Assembly (NCBI GenBank): GCA_002397315.1
Contig: DHAE01000019.1
Coordinates: 202,639-238,308, forward strand
Origin: Comamonadaceae bacterium UBA4962
Lineage (GTDB): Bacteria > Pseudomonadota > Gammaproteobacteria > Burkholderiales > Burkholderiaceae_C
Length of the DNA stretch: 35,670 nt
Direction of reading: 5' to 3'
Numbering within the stretch: position 1 is the first letter of the stretch; every line of letters begins with the position of its first letter. The notes beneath the pieces are model-generated. The model was given only the letters and a program-made list of their open reading frames with translations. It made no database searches and had not been told where the DNA came from. The translations under genes were made by a program, and so were the position numbers. This document shows, in pieces, positions 35,664 to 35,670 of the stretch.

Positions 35664-35670
35664 AAGAAAG

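Noticed and set aside
35621..35670. Possible tRNA-Leu 5' end at the right edge
   Set aside because: The acceptor and D-arm pattern does not fit and the sequence ends before an anticodon.

Overview
This is a GC-rich chromosomal window built almost entirely of housekeeping genes. Gene order and protein sequences point to a betaproteobacterium of the family Comamonadaceae, most like Acidovorax. That placement comes from memory of the families and was not searched. I see no rRNA, tRNA, insertion sequence, prophage or CRISPR array, and no gene-free stretch longer than about 240 bases.

Left part, mostly minus strand (1-12584). A methyl-accepting chemotaxis protein is cut by the window edge. It is followed by an orphan TctC/Bug-type periplasmic solute receptor, then rpoD (sigma-70) with a clear rho-independent terminator, and dnaG (primase). 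Next comes a small signalling and hydrolase group: an EAL c-di-GMP phosphodiesterase on the plus strand, convergent with a minus-strand pair made of a GGDEF diguanylate cyclase and a Tat-exported PhoD-type phosphatase. A zinc-free NADPH:quinone-oxidoreductase-like gene ends this part and is divergent from surE.

Middle part, plus strand (12739-18809). surE, pcm and nlpD are in the order that leads into rpoS in many proteobacteria. Here the next gene is rluD, followed by scpB and rluB, and there is no rpoS. rluD and rluB are 23S rRNA pseudouridine synthases; scpB is a condensin-associated chromosome segregation factor.

Right part, plus strand (18906-35570). ndk-rlmN-pilF-rodZ-ispG-hisS-yfgM-bamB-der matches a gene block known from Pseudomonas. 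It covers nucleotide supply, rRNA/tRNA methylation, pilus secretin assembly, cell shape, isoprenoids, histidyl-tRNA, translocon and outer-membrane assembly, and ribosome maturation. It runs directly into hfq-hflX-hflK-hflC-hisZ-purA, the RNA chaperone and FtsH-regulator block plus purine and histidine biosynthesis. A phosphoribosyltransferase gene comes last. Many junctions overlap by 1-8 bases, so long polycistronic transcripts are likely.

I did not find a convincing undescribed system. The items most worth checking are the empty rpoS position, the AT-hook-like N-terminal extension of RpoD, the long low-complexity linker in DnaG, a recurrent TAnAATC element 25-29 bases before several starts, and the missing small DUF2065 gene between hflC and hisZ.
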